Assembly (NCBI GenBank): GCA_030849065.1
Contig: JASAON010001605.1
Location: forward strand, 1 to 64,000
Length of the DNA: 64,000 nt
Reading direction: 5' to 3'
From: Jaenimonas drosophilae
Taxonomy: Eukaryota; Euglenozoa; Kinetoplastea; Trypanosomatida; Trypanosomatidae
Shown: piece by piece, positions 40,201-48,059 of the stretch
How the letters are laid out: the number at the start of each line of letters is the position of its first letter
How positions within the stretch are numbered: position 1 is the stretch's first letter
The notes under the pieces: model-generated
Databases searched by the model: none
The model's input: the letters and a program-made list of their open reading frames with translations, nothing else
Told to the model about the DNA's origin: nothing
Translations under genes and position numbers: made by a program

Positions 40201-40349
40201 GCACGATGGTTGAACTCATCACCACGCGCCTCAATGTAGAGCGACTCCAAGCACTCGAAGAAGTCGTTGATGAGATCCGGAAACTCCAACAGAGTCCTCA
40301 TGACGTAGTTTTTGTCATCCTCCGTGGCCAACACGGGATGCGGAAGCAT
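37272..40349 (-). CDS. Membrane-anchored PAS/histidine-kinase-like/Ste11-type protein kinase
   Basis: 1025 residues from the ATG at 40349; the upstream in-frame TTG is rejected. Order: a helical N-terminal domain (1-145), two adjacent membrane segments near 150-210 (YFCTNILFGVAVVLAVAVMVVVGAV and LTVTIITAVILIIFSAIYMRFSIL), a PAS domain near 288-380 (QVVMIAYDENFIITRWNSAAEVITGF), then about 350 residues resembling a decayed two-component module. In that part a helical dimerisation-like stretch is followed by an ATPase-like region without clear N or G boxes and a receiver-like alpha/beta segment with EVDVVICDTEWL. The catalytic domain at 742-987 is complete: GRGSYGAVY, Lys771 in MAVKMF, HRDIKPQN (His862), DFG (Asp881) and TFRYMAPEVY. 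The sequence GTARQG..TKEVTGTFRYMAPE and PEKRPTAQDLLVHP fit the STE11/MAP3K group. It may link membrane or redox sensing to a MAPK cascade; ligand and targets are unknown. Confidence 0.9.
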   Translation of the reverse strand: MLPHPVLATEDDKNYVMRTLLEFPDLINDFFECLESLYIEARGDEFNHRANVLYLTIYRKLKVLSDIPKSAYRTFSDDGVECLDEELPKLLERLSRLFLQEVVTISPQALAWKKPCQGLAGDCASHMRQAHLRFPHYMKFRREMVDYDSYIYFCTNILFGVAVVLAVAVMVVVGAVNPPRAVGLTVTIITAVILIIFSAIYMRFSILSAQSLHTLYSRFFNECVINGNPREVELLMRVRATDQNKDGAGPLGNSGDAPLAKAVAGGETKQGFYSIEYGSDMGYIDGRQLDAQVVMIAYDENFIITRWNSAAEVITGFLEGGCVGKPLSEVVQSPSSGDDICEQLKRAKKGNLIKIKLRSLVAAPATLFTTVSPIISHSGKEVGSILICANAKDNLREYRTYIHNYQISEASAALTVLSERGTLTAEDSNSVRNIRQFMHSCWANLVEEHAREMVAEWEWSNVEQLLGRAIGSNNSNSHDINVDPMCPPTLCSSPLVPKTIGMVVSQAGGRCAISVQTLNVRGNVYTLAVTISPGAKCRRWNRSQLEQMLQPMLRGTAGNAYFVDKMVILHFPCQVAAFVEDSEETTNPGSEQAQQLTQARTIINCTVNVVTAVSNMVDQHNLSLILLKTMFVSLASVQEVSDLEQRLAARPCEVDVVICDTEWLRTCRDILSGDHGAVVIPLLDTDTPVPGNYEYVIRLPIAGRDAQNVIVEVGKTVSMKKNAISALQERERILTLRQDSPWTKGKLLGRGSYGAVYEATSDLTGGIMAVKMFYFGADREDSINQLLNEIQIMCSLNHPNIVHYFHCERQENNVSLFMELCQGSLTDIIVGRRKKPAHLTVIQIIRQVLSAIAYLHGRGITHRDIKPQNILLKGDSIKLTDFGTARQGAATKEVTGTFRYMAPEVYKGEKHSLPCDIWSVGCLVCELFACPPRFMDQNSLLGDMASTTEFLQEIPDNPLVNDFIRKCFLMEPEKRPTAQDLLVHPMLSATSAISNDVDKLPTVFDATKEIAADVSRQSAFSITSV

Positions 40350-40689
40350 CAGGAAGAAAGGGGCTGATGAGGGGCAGCCCCGGTGTACAAACAAGCAATC
40401 GTAACGTGACTACAAACTTGAGTTGGTGCAGGAGAAGGTGGGGAAACAACAAGAGACACGTGGTGTGGTACGCGACCAAAGTTCACGGAAAACATGTGGA
40501 ACCAGCCCCCGTGGGGGTCACAAAGTTCACGGATGAGTGACATCACCAATGACGAAGTGAGCGACGCGCACCCCTCGAACAGAGATATCAAACATTCACA
40601 TCACATTCCTTTGTCACACACACATACGCAGTCCGCAAAGGTTGTTGGAGGTGCTGTTCATTTCACATGTACTACATCGTGCGGCAAGT
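40350..40689. other. Intergenic, 340 bases
   Basis: Spacer between the RS-protein stop and the kinase start. Nothing recognised. Confidence 0.5.
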
Positions 40690-42606
40690 TTACCGCGACT
40701 TGGAGCGGGAGCGCCGCTTCTTGGATTTGGATCGTGTGCTGGATCGTGATCCGGCGGACCGAGAGCGCGAGCGGGAGCGGGAGCGGGAGCGAGATTTGCG
40801 GCCCTTGCGCTTTTTGCCCTTCTTCCCCTTTCTCTTCTTGCGGCGCTTGGAGCTACGTCTGCTTGAGCGTGGAGAGTGGTCGGGCAGCTCAGCCTGAGGG
40901 TCCAGTTCGTGAGGGAGTGGCGGACGTAGAAACTCCTCCATATCAAGAACGCAGCGATCGCTGATGGCGGCATGAGTGTTGAGCATCCGTGCTGCAGCAA
41001 GACGCCCACTGGTGGCAAGTTCAATACCGTAGTCATGTCGATGGCCAACATAGTGAGTGTTGAGGTGTTCAGCCTTTGAGCCGACATTGTAGGCTCCGCC
41101 TTCATAGCGTACGGTGTGGCTGTTTGCATAGCGTGGCACAACGGCACGAAGAGCATCATCCAACACCTCATCCTCTTCTGAGCTTGCCTCGCCTAACTTG
41201 GTGTGCACGTACGAACGTCCTACATTGTATTGCCGTCGTCCCTCACGAGCAACGTGCGGCACCTCAGCTAATAGAGCCTCGAAATCGCGCTCTGAGGCAG
41301 ATGCTGTGTACGCCGTCTCCTCATCGCTGTCGTCAGACTCAGTACTCATGTCGTCACTGTCGAAACTGAGGAACTCCCCGCCAACTTCATGGCGGTCGGA
41401 GTCGCGCACGTAGCCAGCGGGATCTTCCAGGCCCCGCGCCTGCAAGGCCAGAACCATACCTTTGACGTCATTGATGTCAACTGGCTCGGCTACGTTAATC
41501 AGCTCCCAGGCACCGTCACTACCGCGGCCACGGAGTCGTCGCAGCATGACGGATACTGTGCTGCGGAAGCTGGCATCTGGTACACTTACGGGGACCAAAG
41601 CCAATGGCACACTGGACTTTGGGCGGCGAACCATATAATAGATATCGTGTTGATCGTGCAAAGTTCCATCGATGGTGAACAAAGTTGCACCAAGTAGCAT
41701 TCCAGCGCACATGTTCATGTGTTGAAACTCCACCAACACACCATCTCCGGCCGCCATGGTAATGGGTCCACCACTGTGGGCGACAGGGTCTAATTCAACC
41801 TTCGCTGGCTCCTCCGGCTCCACAGCCGGATTGACCTCATTGCCAATTTCGTCAAAGTCATCCCATGAGGAGTAGGAACGCTCATGACGACGGTCCGGTG
41901 CGCTCATTAGCAGTGCCACATTGTAGTTGGAGTATGCACCCACTCCCACCTCGTTTCCTGTGATGACCGCGTGTGGTCGGTGAACGAGGTCCTTCACATC
42001 AGTGGCGAGTCGTCCGGTGGCTAAGTAGTCCGTATTGCTCTGAGAGTACTGGAACAGGCATGCGCTAGTGTCCAAAAACAGGGGTGGCTTGTTAAGCGCA
42101 TACACGGGATCTCCATCGATGGCGTTGGCGGAACCATCTCCAGCAGCAGCAGCAGATGCTGCACTCGCATGTGCCTGAGCTGCAGCACTTTCCTTTTCCT
42201 TCTCCTTTTCTCTGTCCTTCTTGGACGACTCAACAACAATTTCAGGCTTTCCGCTAGTCGTGGTTACCGCCGGCGGTGGGATCACCTCCCCTTCTAGTAC
42301 CATCTCTCCCTCAACCCGTGGATGCAGAGGCCGGAACAGGATGATCTCAACATCGGTAATCTGCCGGTTAAGCAGGATGCTCTCTCCTGGTCGAAGCACC
42401 TTCACATCCGGCGGCGGGAGATGCCGCCGCATGCTCGAGCTGTGGAGCCGGTGCTTCCTTCGGCTGCCCTTTCGCCGGCCCTTCTTGGAGCCCTTACGGC
42501 GACGAGCATGCGCGCTGCGCTTTCGTCGGCGTGAACCCTTCCGTTTTCTAGCACTGCCACTCCGGCTCCGGCTCCGACTTCGGCTTCGGCTCCGACTGCG
42601 TCCCAT
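40690..42606 (-). CDS. Protein with RS domains at both ends
   Basis: 638 residues from the ATG at 42606; an upstream GTG is not used. Residues 1-16 are alternating Arg-Ser, followed by a Lys/Arg-rich basic block to about 55. The C-terminal 60 residues mirror this: a KRRKKRKGKKGKKRKGRK-type basic block, then Arg-Ser dipeptides to the end. Between them lies a probable folded region (PPPDVKVLRPGESILLNRQITDVEIILFRPLHPRVEGEMVLEGEVI, then PLFLDTSACLFQYSQSNTDYLATGRLATDV and VLVEFQHMNMCAGMLLGATLFTIDGTLHDQHDIYYMVRRP). An Ala/Glu/Lys-rich linker splits it. No RNA-recognition motif, zinc finger or cyclophilin fold is seen. RS tails usually direct proteins to nuclear speckles and are phosphorylated by SR kinases, so a role in RNA processing is inferred. 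I do not recognise the central domain. Confidence 0.75.
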   Translation of the reverse strand: MGRSRSRSRSRSRSRSGSARKRKGSRRRKRSAHARRRKGSKKGRRKGSRRKHRLHSSSMRRHLPPPDVKVLRPGESILLNRQITDVEIILFRPLHPRVEGEMVLEGEVIPPPAVTTTSGKPEIVVESSKKDREKEKEKESAAAQAHASAASAAAAGDGSANAIDGDPVYALNKPPLFLDTSACLFQYSQSNTDYLATGRLATDVKDLVHRPHAVITGNEVGVGAYSNYNVALLMSAPDRRHERSYSSWDDFDEIGNEVNPAVEPEEPAKVELDPVAHSGGPITMAAGDGVLVEFQHMNMCAGMLLGATLFTIDGTLHDQHDIYYMVRRPKSSVPLALVPVSVPDASFRSTVSVMLRRLRGRGSDGAWELINVAEPVDINDVKGMVLALQARGLEDPAGYVRDSDRHEVGGEFLSFDSDDMSTESDDSDEETAYTASASERDFEALLAEVPHVAREGRRQYNVGRSYVHTKLGEASSEEDEVLDDALRAVVPRYANSHTVRYEGGAYNVGSKAEHLNTHYVGHRHDYGIELATSGRLAAARMLNTHAAISDRCVLDMEEFLRPPLPHELDPQAELPDHSPRSSRRSSKRRKKRKGKKGKKRKGRKSRSRSRSRSRSRSAGSRSSTRSKSKKRRSRSKSR

Positions 42607-42961
42607 AGAGCCGGGGGCCACCGCCTTGCTGGAGTATACCACACAAAGTGGATCTCTAAAGCCCTACATGATGAGAAAAGGGAGAAAGAACATGAAAGTT
42701 GATGTGAGGTTGTTGGAAACTGGACGCAAAAAAAGCAATTCGTTCATGGCAGCTGACAAACAGCCACAGTCGATATATCCTCGTGGAATTTCATGTTCGT
42801 GATCGGTTACTGCGTCCGACAGAACCATTGTCACTCCCCGGTACGGAGCTTGGGCTTTTAATGGTGCACTACGGCTGGAACTGCTCCAAGGCTCCCGGAA
42901 CAAAGCAGATAGAATCCATCATATACATACAGCTTCGCACCAACCCTAGCAGAAGCACATT
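42607..42961. other. Intergenic, 355 bases
   Basis: Contains an A7 run near 42728 (T run on the coding strand), the likely splice tract of the RS-protein gene. It marks the left end of the AT-richer block that extends to about 48 kb. Confidence 0.5.
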
Positions 42962-45076
42962 TTATGCGCCGAACAGCTCCCGAACCTGAGGATTTTGCTG
43001 TATTTTCTTGAGTACCATAACCCAGAAGTCAATTGACTTGGTGTTGTCCGATTTTGAGCTCTGGTGTTTTCCATTGTGCTGCTTCTTGTCAGCGGAGTAG
43101 GTACTACGATACTCCTCAAGCAACTGAATCAAATCCTCTTCACGCCCCGCTGCAATCATAGCTGGGAACTCCTTGAAGAGCTGCATCCACGCTTTGTGGC
43201 GTTCGCCGAGACGAGTTGGGTATACAGCAAATGCGGTTTCTTTCAAGCGGCTGAGAGGCGAATCCTGTTCTGAGTGTGCGCGCATGATGGAAACAGGGAC
43301 AACGCAAAACTCAATTCCAGGGATTGTGAAAGAGGCCGCCTTGGACGCAATGCCCTCATCCACCATGATTGAGGTTCCATGGTATAAATTCAGAAGCTCG
43401 AGCTTCTCGCAACGCTCGACAGCTGGTCCGAAAATTAATGCTTCTCGCTGATCAAACTGCTCTACATTGCCTGCAACAACTGTTGACCGAGTGATACTGA
43501 TGGACATTTTTTCGTATTCGGGGCCCAATGCCCTCAGTACCTCCATGGCTGTGCTGATGGCGTTGAACTCGCTGGTTAAGCACGAGCTGGTGACGTTCCA
43601 TGTCACAAAAATGTAATCGCCCGCCACAGTGTGAATCATGCCACGCCTCGAGTTGGCAATGGTTTCCACAGTGGTGATAACACGCCGCATGCGTGCTGCT
43701 CTCGTGCGTAGACCATCTTTGTTTTGTGGCCGTCCACGGGGCTCCATCGAAATACACATGAAAATTCCAAATGCAACCTGCAGCCCAACCTCGGAACGAA
43801 GCTCCTGGGACATTTGTTCATCATCAGCAGAGATGCCTCCAGCCTCATCGGCACGAAACTGTGAAGTTTCGCCAGTACCAGAAAGAACAAGTGCTTCAAT
43901 ATCTCCAAAGCATGTTTGAGCGATGTAAGGGCGTACGCGTAGGACAAATCCCTCAATTTTTTCCAGAAACGACCCGCGCAAAAAACTCTGAAGGTGTTCA
44001 TCCTCCTTCAGAGACAGAATGTACTGTGCGTACTGAGAAATGAGCTTCGCCTTACTCTCAACTTGAATAAAGCTCTCAAGAACTTCTTTCTCCTTCTGTT
44101 GGAACGTTGATGGCTCAATGCACAGAGGCATGAGAATTATGTAAAGCAGAATCATGGCGCTGCAGAACGACGAAAGAACCACAACAGCCGTCAAGTCTCT
44201 CTTCCTGCTCTCCCAGTAAGAGACAATGTCGTCTCCAAGGGTATCTGTTGTCCGCGAAATGTGCTCCATGCTGTTGTAAAACAGCTCCGTATCGCTTATT
44301 CCGCTAATGTTAGCGAAGGACAATTCAGGCTCAGTCAAGAGAGTCGGCCCCTGTTTTGCAATATTCGTGATTTTCGCGTCGTCCATTGCACTTGAGAGTG
44401 CACCGCATTGTGGGTACGCCCACGTCGTGGGAGAAGTTCCAAGATATCGCTGGTACGTAGTAATATCCCAATTTTCCAAAATGGGCTCAGACAGCGCAGT
44501 AAAATGGAAGAACAGGAGAAGAACCTGCTCAATAAAGCACATGAAGCCAGTCTGTGCTGAGAGAGCAGAATCCGCAAGATCGAAGAACAATCCATGAATT
44601 GTTCGAAGAAGAAGCAAATTCGCCGAATTATAGGCTACCCACGAGCTAATTGAGTCTGTATCGGTAATGCCTTGGCGTCCTTCATCTACAAGTGCCTGCA
44701 CCTGATCAATGACGCTCCTAATGGACTTTTCCTTGTGCAGAGTGTCAAGCGCTTCCGTCAGTTGCGTGCAGGCGTCTGCACAAGGAATGTTGGAACTCAG
44801 AAGAAGAGGTTCCTGAGCGGAAGCAACAACTGCAGTTCCAATTGTGCGACAAATTTTTGTTGTTTTCAACTTACTGGAAATGCTGTGGAGGTGGCCCGCA
44901 GAGATACCCAATGCAACACAGCAAATGGCAAGAGAGACGATCAAAATCATGAACTTTATAATAAAAGTTACTTGGCGATTTTTGAAGAGGGTGCATCGTC
45001 GTTCGCTTTTCTTCAGTGTAATTGTGTCCGACTCCCCCGGAGAGTTAGTGGTGGTGGTGTTGGTACTTGGTACCAT
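42962..45076 (-). CDS. Two-pass receptor-like protein with degenerate class III cyclase domain
   Basis: 704 residues from the ATG at 45076. A longer frame to 45196 is open, but it includes a C/T tract with TAG about 20 bases before this ATG, so the shorter start is preferred. Segments: cytoplasmic head (1-35), TM1 near 36-60 (FIIKFMILIVSLAICCVALGISAG), an extracellular sensor-like region, TM2 near 325-350 (AVVVLSSFCSAMILLYIILMPL), a helical linker and a cyclase-like domain near 425-615. The domain keeps HTVAGDYIFVTWN (second metal-site Asp) and STVVAGNVEQF...ALIFGPAVERCEKLELLN, the signature of nucleotide cyclases. The first metal-site motif (FxDIxGFT) is replaced by FMCISMEPRG, and the Asn/Arg of the transition-state element is absent. 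It is therefore likely a pseudo-cyclase or a partner subunit. Codon use is more AT-rich than in genes outside 42.9-48 kb. Confidence 0.8.
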   Translation of the reverse strand: MVPSTNTTTTNSPGESDTITLKKSERRCTLFKNRQVTFIIKFMILIVSLAICCVALGISAGHLHSISSKLKTTKICRTIGTAVVASAQEPLLLSSNIPCADACTQLTEALDTLHKEKSIRSVIDQVQALVDEGRQGITDTDSISSWVAYNSANLLLLRTIHGLFFDLADSALSAQTGFMCFIEQVLLLFFHFTALSEPILENWDITTYQRYLGTSPTTWAYPQCGALSSAMDDAKITNIAKQGPTLLTEPELSFANISGISDTELFYNSMEHISRTTDTLGDDIVSYWESRKRDLTAVVVLSSFCSAMILLYIILMPLCIEPSTFQQKEKEVLESFIQVESKAKLISQYAQYILSLKEDEHLQSFLRGSFLEKIEGFVLRVRPYIAQTCFGDIEALVLSGTGETSQFRADEAGGISADDEQMSQELRSEVGLQVAFGIFMCISMEPRGRPQNKDGLRTRAARMRRVITTVETIANSRRGMIHTVAGDYIFVTWNVTSSCLTSEFNAISTAMEVLRALGPEYEKMSISITRSTVVAGNVEQFDQREALIFGPAVERCEKLELLNLYHGTSIMVDEGIASKAASFTIPGIEFCVVPVSIMRAHSEQDSPLSRLKETAFAVYPTRLGERHKAWMQLFKEFPAMIAAGREEDLIQLLEEYRSTYSADKKQHNGKHQSSKSDNTKSIDFWVMVLKKIQQNPQVRELFGA

Positions 45077-45210
45077 GGTCGGAATCAGCAACCTAGCAGA
45101 GATGAACCAAAAGAAAGCGGGAACGCGAGAATTGGCAAGCTTGTATATTGAGCACAATAAAAGCTGAGTACTCACGTGAAATTCAAAAAGGTGCATTGGA
45201 TGATAGCAGG

Positions 45211-45576
45211 CTACGATGCAGCAGATTCTAGGGCATGCAACCGCATACGGAGAAACCCAACATCGGACATCATTCTCAGTCGCTCAAACTCCCACAGCGA
45301 CTTGACACTGTTGATTGTAAGCGAGGAAGAACTCGAAGCAGGGATTTGATGATTTTCCAGCATGTGAAGGACCTCAACTCTGCTATTTTCGGAGAAGGGG
45401 CTGGATCTGTTTGCTAAATCGAGAAGCAAACGAACATGCAAAAATTGTTGCTCCAATTCAGACCGCTTCTCATATTCTTCACGAAGAATATTTGTTTTGA
45501 CTCCCATAGCTATGTTTGCAAAAAGAAGTTGTTCGTAATCCCTCACGTCATCAATTTTTGTAATATCCATTATCAT
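45211..45576 (-). CDS. Small unrecognised helical protein
   Basis: 121 residues from the ATG at 45576 (MIMDITKIDDVRDYEQ). The frame reaches back to another ATG at 45738, but the intervening translation (HFLFCCVAKIILIFPCFSLKL) is a C/T-rich tract followed by ATTAG just before this start, so I treat it as splice signal. The product is helical and mildly charged: YEQLLFANIAMGVKTNILREEYEKRSELEQQFLHVRLLLDLANRS, a Ser-rich turn, then VKSLWEFERLRMMSDVGFLRMRLHALESAAS. It has no membrane segment, metal motif or known domain and could be a subunit of a larger assembly. It lies 134 bases upstream of the cyclase-like gene. The start is the least certain part; the alternatives are 45570 and 45738. Confidence 0.55.
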   Translation of the reverse strand: MIMDITKIDDVRDYEQLLFANIAMGVKTNILREEYEKRSELEQQFLHVRLLLDLANRSSPFSENSRVEVLHMLENHQIPASSSSSLTINSVKSLWEFERLRMMSDVGFLRMRLHALESAAS

Positions 45577-45757
45577 AGGCGTGCATGCTACGCTAATTAA
45601 TTTAAGAGAAAAGCATGGAAAAATGAGGATAATTTTTGCCACGCAGCAGAAGAGGAAATGCATTCTTTCCAACTGAAAGAATGTACATGAGTTGTTAGTC
45701 CAGCTACTGCTACAATTCTCCACTACTACTTTGGCCATCTTTCGATATGCATGACAG

Positions 45758-45767
45758 AAAAAAAAAA
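45758..45767 (-). promoter_or_regulatory. T10 tract upstream of the small helical gene
   Basis: A10 on the plus strand. On the coding strand it precedes the ATG at 45738 by only about 20 bases, with the first AG directly before that ATG. It could act in trans-splicing of the 45211 gene or in polyadenylation of the upstream gene, whose stop is about 50 bases away; coupling of both is usual in kinetoplastids. Confidence 0.35.
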
Positions 45768-45817
45768 TGCTAACTGTTCATCAGAAAGGCTTTGTGTGAA
45801 ACAGCAAAGAACTCTTC

Positions 45818-46408
45818 CTAATTCACAATCTTGTTGCCGTCCTTGAAGGAGCCAAGGCGCTCGATCACCGCAGGAGTCTGGAAGACGTGGTCTGGAATCT
45901 CAGCGCCACGGTAAAGCGACTCCAGCAGAGCAGCAGCACCGCGGGGGGTGGACTCGCACTTCATCGTTTCCAGGAGGGACTTCGCGAGAAACTCCACTAG
46001 CTCAATGTGAGGAATGACGACCTTGGAGTAGTCATCGTCAGGATCCGCGAAAGCATCGAGCTTGTGACCATCCATGTCAACCTTCAGTTGGCCACCCTTC
46101 TCATCAAGAATAGGGTACGCCATGAGGCTGTAGCACTTCAGCAGGCGGTGAGCATCACCAAGGTGAGGAGGGAGAAAAACGCGGATGAACGTCTTGTTTT
46201 CCTTGGAAACCTCGCCCAAGTGGCGGAGAACATCGGCATCACGGGGGTCCATAGTAGACGCGTACTGCGTTCGCACGCGATCGTTCACTTCGGGCTTGCG
46301 GAGCATGCAGCTGTACACGGTGTCCAGTGCCGCGTTGTCCCATCCCTTTCCAAAAAAGGTGCGGGCACCGCACACAGCGGCCAACGAGGGGATGCAGAAG
46401 CGCTTCAT
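45818..46408 (-). CDS. Unrecognised protein, probably mitochondrial
   Basis: 196 residues from the ATG at 46408; the 47 codons upstream start with TTG and contain no ATG, and a C/T tract followed by AAAAG lies just before this start. The N-terminus, MKRFCIPSLAAVCGARTFFGKGW, is short, basic and hydrophobic, resembling a kinetoplastid mitochondrial presequence. The mature part is soluble and well-structured looking: DTVYSCMLRKPEVNDRVRTQYASTMDPRDADVLRHLGEV, then FIRVFLPPHLGDAHRLLKCYSLMAYPIL and VVIPHIELVEFLAKSLLETMK, ending SFKDGNKIVN. Codon use looks like a conserved, expressed gene. It could be a kinetoplastid-specific subunit of a respiratory or ATP-synthase complex, but I cannot name one, and that is a guess from size and targeting. 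Confidence 0.7.
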   Translation of the reverse strand: MKRFCIPSLAAVCGARTFFGKGWDNAALDTVYSCMLRKPEVNDRVRTQYASTMDPRDADVLRHLGEVSKENKTFIRVFLPPHLGDAHRLLKCYSLMAYPILDEKGGQLKVDMDGHKLDAFADPDDDYSKVVIPHIELVEFLAKSLLETMKCESTPRGAAALLESLYRGAEIPDHVFQTPAVIERLGSFKDGNKIVN

Positions 46409-46867
46409 TCTATCGAGAGTGGTAACCTTTTCAGAAAGAATAAAATGGATGAAATGACGAATAAATTGTGAAGATTCAGTCGATAAATTTAAAGTCCCCA
46501 AATGATCACAACTAATAGAGGATGATGCATAACTATTCACAGAGCGCAAAGAGAATTGTTCTCAAACCTTGTCAAATCAAACTCTAGCCAGCTGTGAGGC
46601 AATGAAGAGACGAAGCACACGCTGTCCAAAACCTCGAATCAGCCGAGAAATACTCTGAGACTTTTCCTGAAAATGGTATCGAATACGTACCAATGATATA
46701 TCATTTTTTGTGGTGTGCAGCAAAACACAATCAAAATGAGCCGCAGAAATAGAGAGAGGAGTCAAAACAATCGGCTGATCTTTTGTTGCATCTGGAAGTT
46801 GCCTGAGAAAACGCGTTGGTTGCGCACCAATGGGACAGTGCAAAGCCTTCCAAGGCGCATTGAGCTA
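46409..46867. other. Intergenic, 459 bases, AT-rich
   Basis: Spacer between the desaturase stop and the mitochondrial-protein start. A frame at 46577-46843 on the minus strand begins with TTG and has no family features, so it is not called. Confidence 0.5.
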
Positions 46868-47941
46868 CTAACTCTGCTGAGAAACGTCAAACTGACACAG
46901 ACCTTCGTGGGGAATAGCAGACTTCATTGCATTTGTTGTGGTTTGCCGAAGATTGTCGCGCTTTGGCGCGCCTTCCTCACGAACCACTCGGGACGACAAG
47001 TTGACTTCTGTGTCAAGAAGAAAATCGAAGAGAGTTCCAGGCCACGATTTTGTTTGATGCAAGTCAACGTAATACTCCGGCGCAATTTTATGAAGCTCAC
47101 CAATTCTGGTCCACGCAATATTGGGGAAGTCATGGTGCTCAACATGGTATCCAGCATTCCACATGAGCCAGTTCAAAATGCCATAATAGGAAAAGGTCTC
47201 CTGGTCTCCTTTGCCCTTGAAAACAAAATGCTCTGAAAGGAAGTGGCCTGCCAATGGATGCCATCCAGTTCCCAGAAGAGTGGAAGTAAGCCAGTACACC
47301 AGTGGCCACCATCCAAAAAGTGCCCACACCAAAATATTAAAAGTGAGTTGTACTGTATAGTTCAGAATGTGCAGTGGCTCAAACTTGACAGTACGTACAA
47401 CAGTAGGACGGAACGCGTAAAAAATCACTTGAAATGTGAGAAAGAAAAACTTTCCTGCGAAATTCGATAACAGCTTCCCCTCCATCCTAGTGGGAAGATC
47501 AGCGTCAATTCCGTCCCACCCAAGATACCGATGGTGTTCAGCGTGGTATGTTTTGAACATCATCGCATAGGGAACAGGAACAATGGAATTGACAAACAAT
47601 GCATACAGATCGTTGTGAAACGGCTTCTTAAAGCATAAGTCATGCGTAATTTCATGAATCGCCAAAAAGCAGCTGTGCGTGATTGTGCCGCCAACAAAAT
47701 ACGCCAGCAGCAAAAACGTCGGCCAGCCCATATCCTCCGCGCGATATCCTAGATACATTTGTAGCAGGATGAATGGAGTCAAGAGGCGTGGAAGCCAAGG
47801 ATCATGACCATAGAGCTTTTTTATTTCCTCTCCATGGCTTTTAAGCATGGCTCTGTTACGGGTCTTGTGGCCATACTCGGTTTCAGTCCAGTAGTACTCC
47901 GTTCGCCCCTGATGAGTCAGAAGCTTATCAACAACTGTCAT
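46868..47941 (-). CDS. DEGS1: Dihydroceramide (sphingolipid delta-4) desaturase
   Basis: 357 residues from the ATG at 47941; a TTG 15 bases upstream is not used. All three histidine boxes of membrane di-iron desaturases are present: HEITH at 96-100, HAEHH at 133-137 within YHAEHHRYLGWDGIDADLPT, and HVEHH at 266-270 within GYHVEHHDFPNIAWTRI. The exact surroundings (HxxHHRYLGxDGxDxDxPT and HHDFPNIxWxRxxELxxIAPEYY) are diagnostic for the DEGS family rather than fatty-acid desaturases. The N-terminus carries EYYWTETEYGHKTRNRAMLKSHGEEIKKLYGHDP, which is also typical. Hydrophobic segments near 55-85 and 160-225 give four membrane passes. The enzyme inserts the 4,5-trans double bond of the sphingoid base at the ER, using cytochrome b5. 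The C-terminal 45 residues extend slightly beyond animal DEGS1 (323 residues). Confidence 0.95.
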   Translation of the reverse strand: MTVVDKLLTHQGRTEYYWTETEYGHKTRNRAMLKSHGEEIKKLYGHDPWLPRLLTPFILLQMYLGYRAEDMGWPTFLLLAYFVGGTITHSCFLAIHEITHDLCFKKPFHNDLYALFVNSIVPVPYAMMFKTYHAEHHRYLGWDGIDADLPTRMEGKLLSNFAGKFFFLTFQVIFYAFRPTVVRTVKFEPLHILNYTVQLTFNILVWALFGWWPLVYWLTSTLLGTGWHPLAGHFLSEHFVFKGKGDQETFSYYGILNWLMWNAGYHVEHHDFPNIAWTRIGELHKIAPEYYVDLHQTKSWPGTLFDFLLDTEVNLSSRVVREEGAPKRDNLRQTTTNAMKSAIPHEGLCQFDVSQQS

Positions 47942-48059
47942 GATGGATGTAGCCAAAACTCTTTATGTGTAAGGATCTTCAGGTTGCAACGTATAGAAGG
48001 CGAAGAGCAGATAATCCTGATACCACGATCAAAAAAAAGAAGCTTTACAGGAACACCAT

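Noticed and set aside
46577..46843. 88-codon minus-strand frame between the desaturase and the mitochondrial protein
   Set aside because: It starts with TTG, has no ATG at its beginning and no family features.
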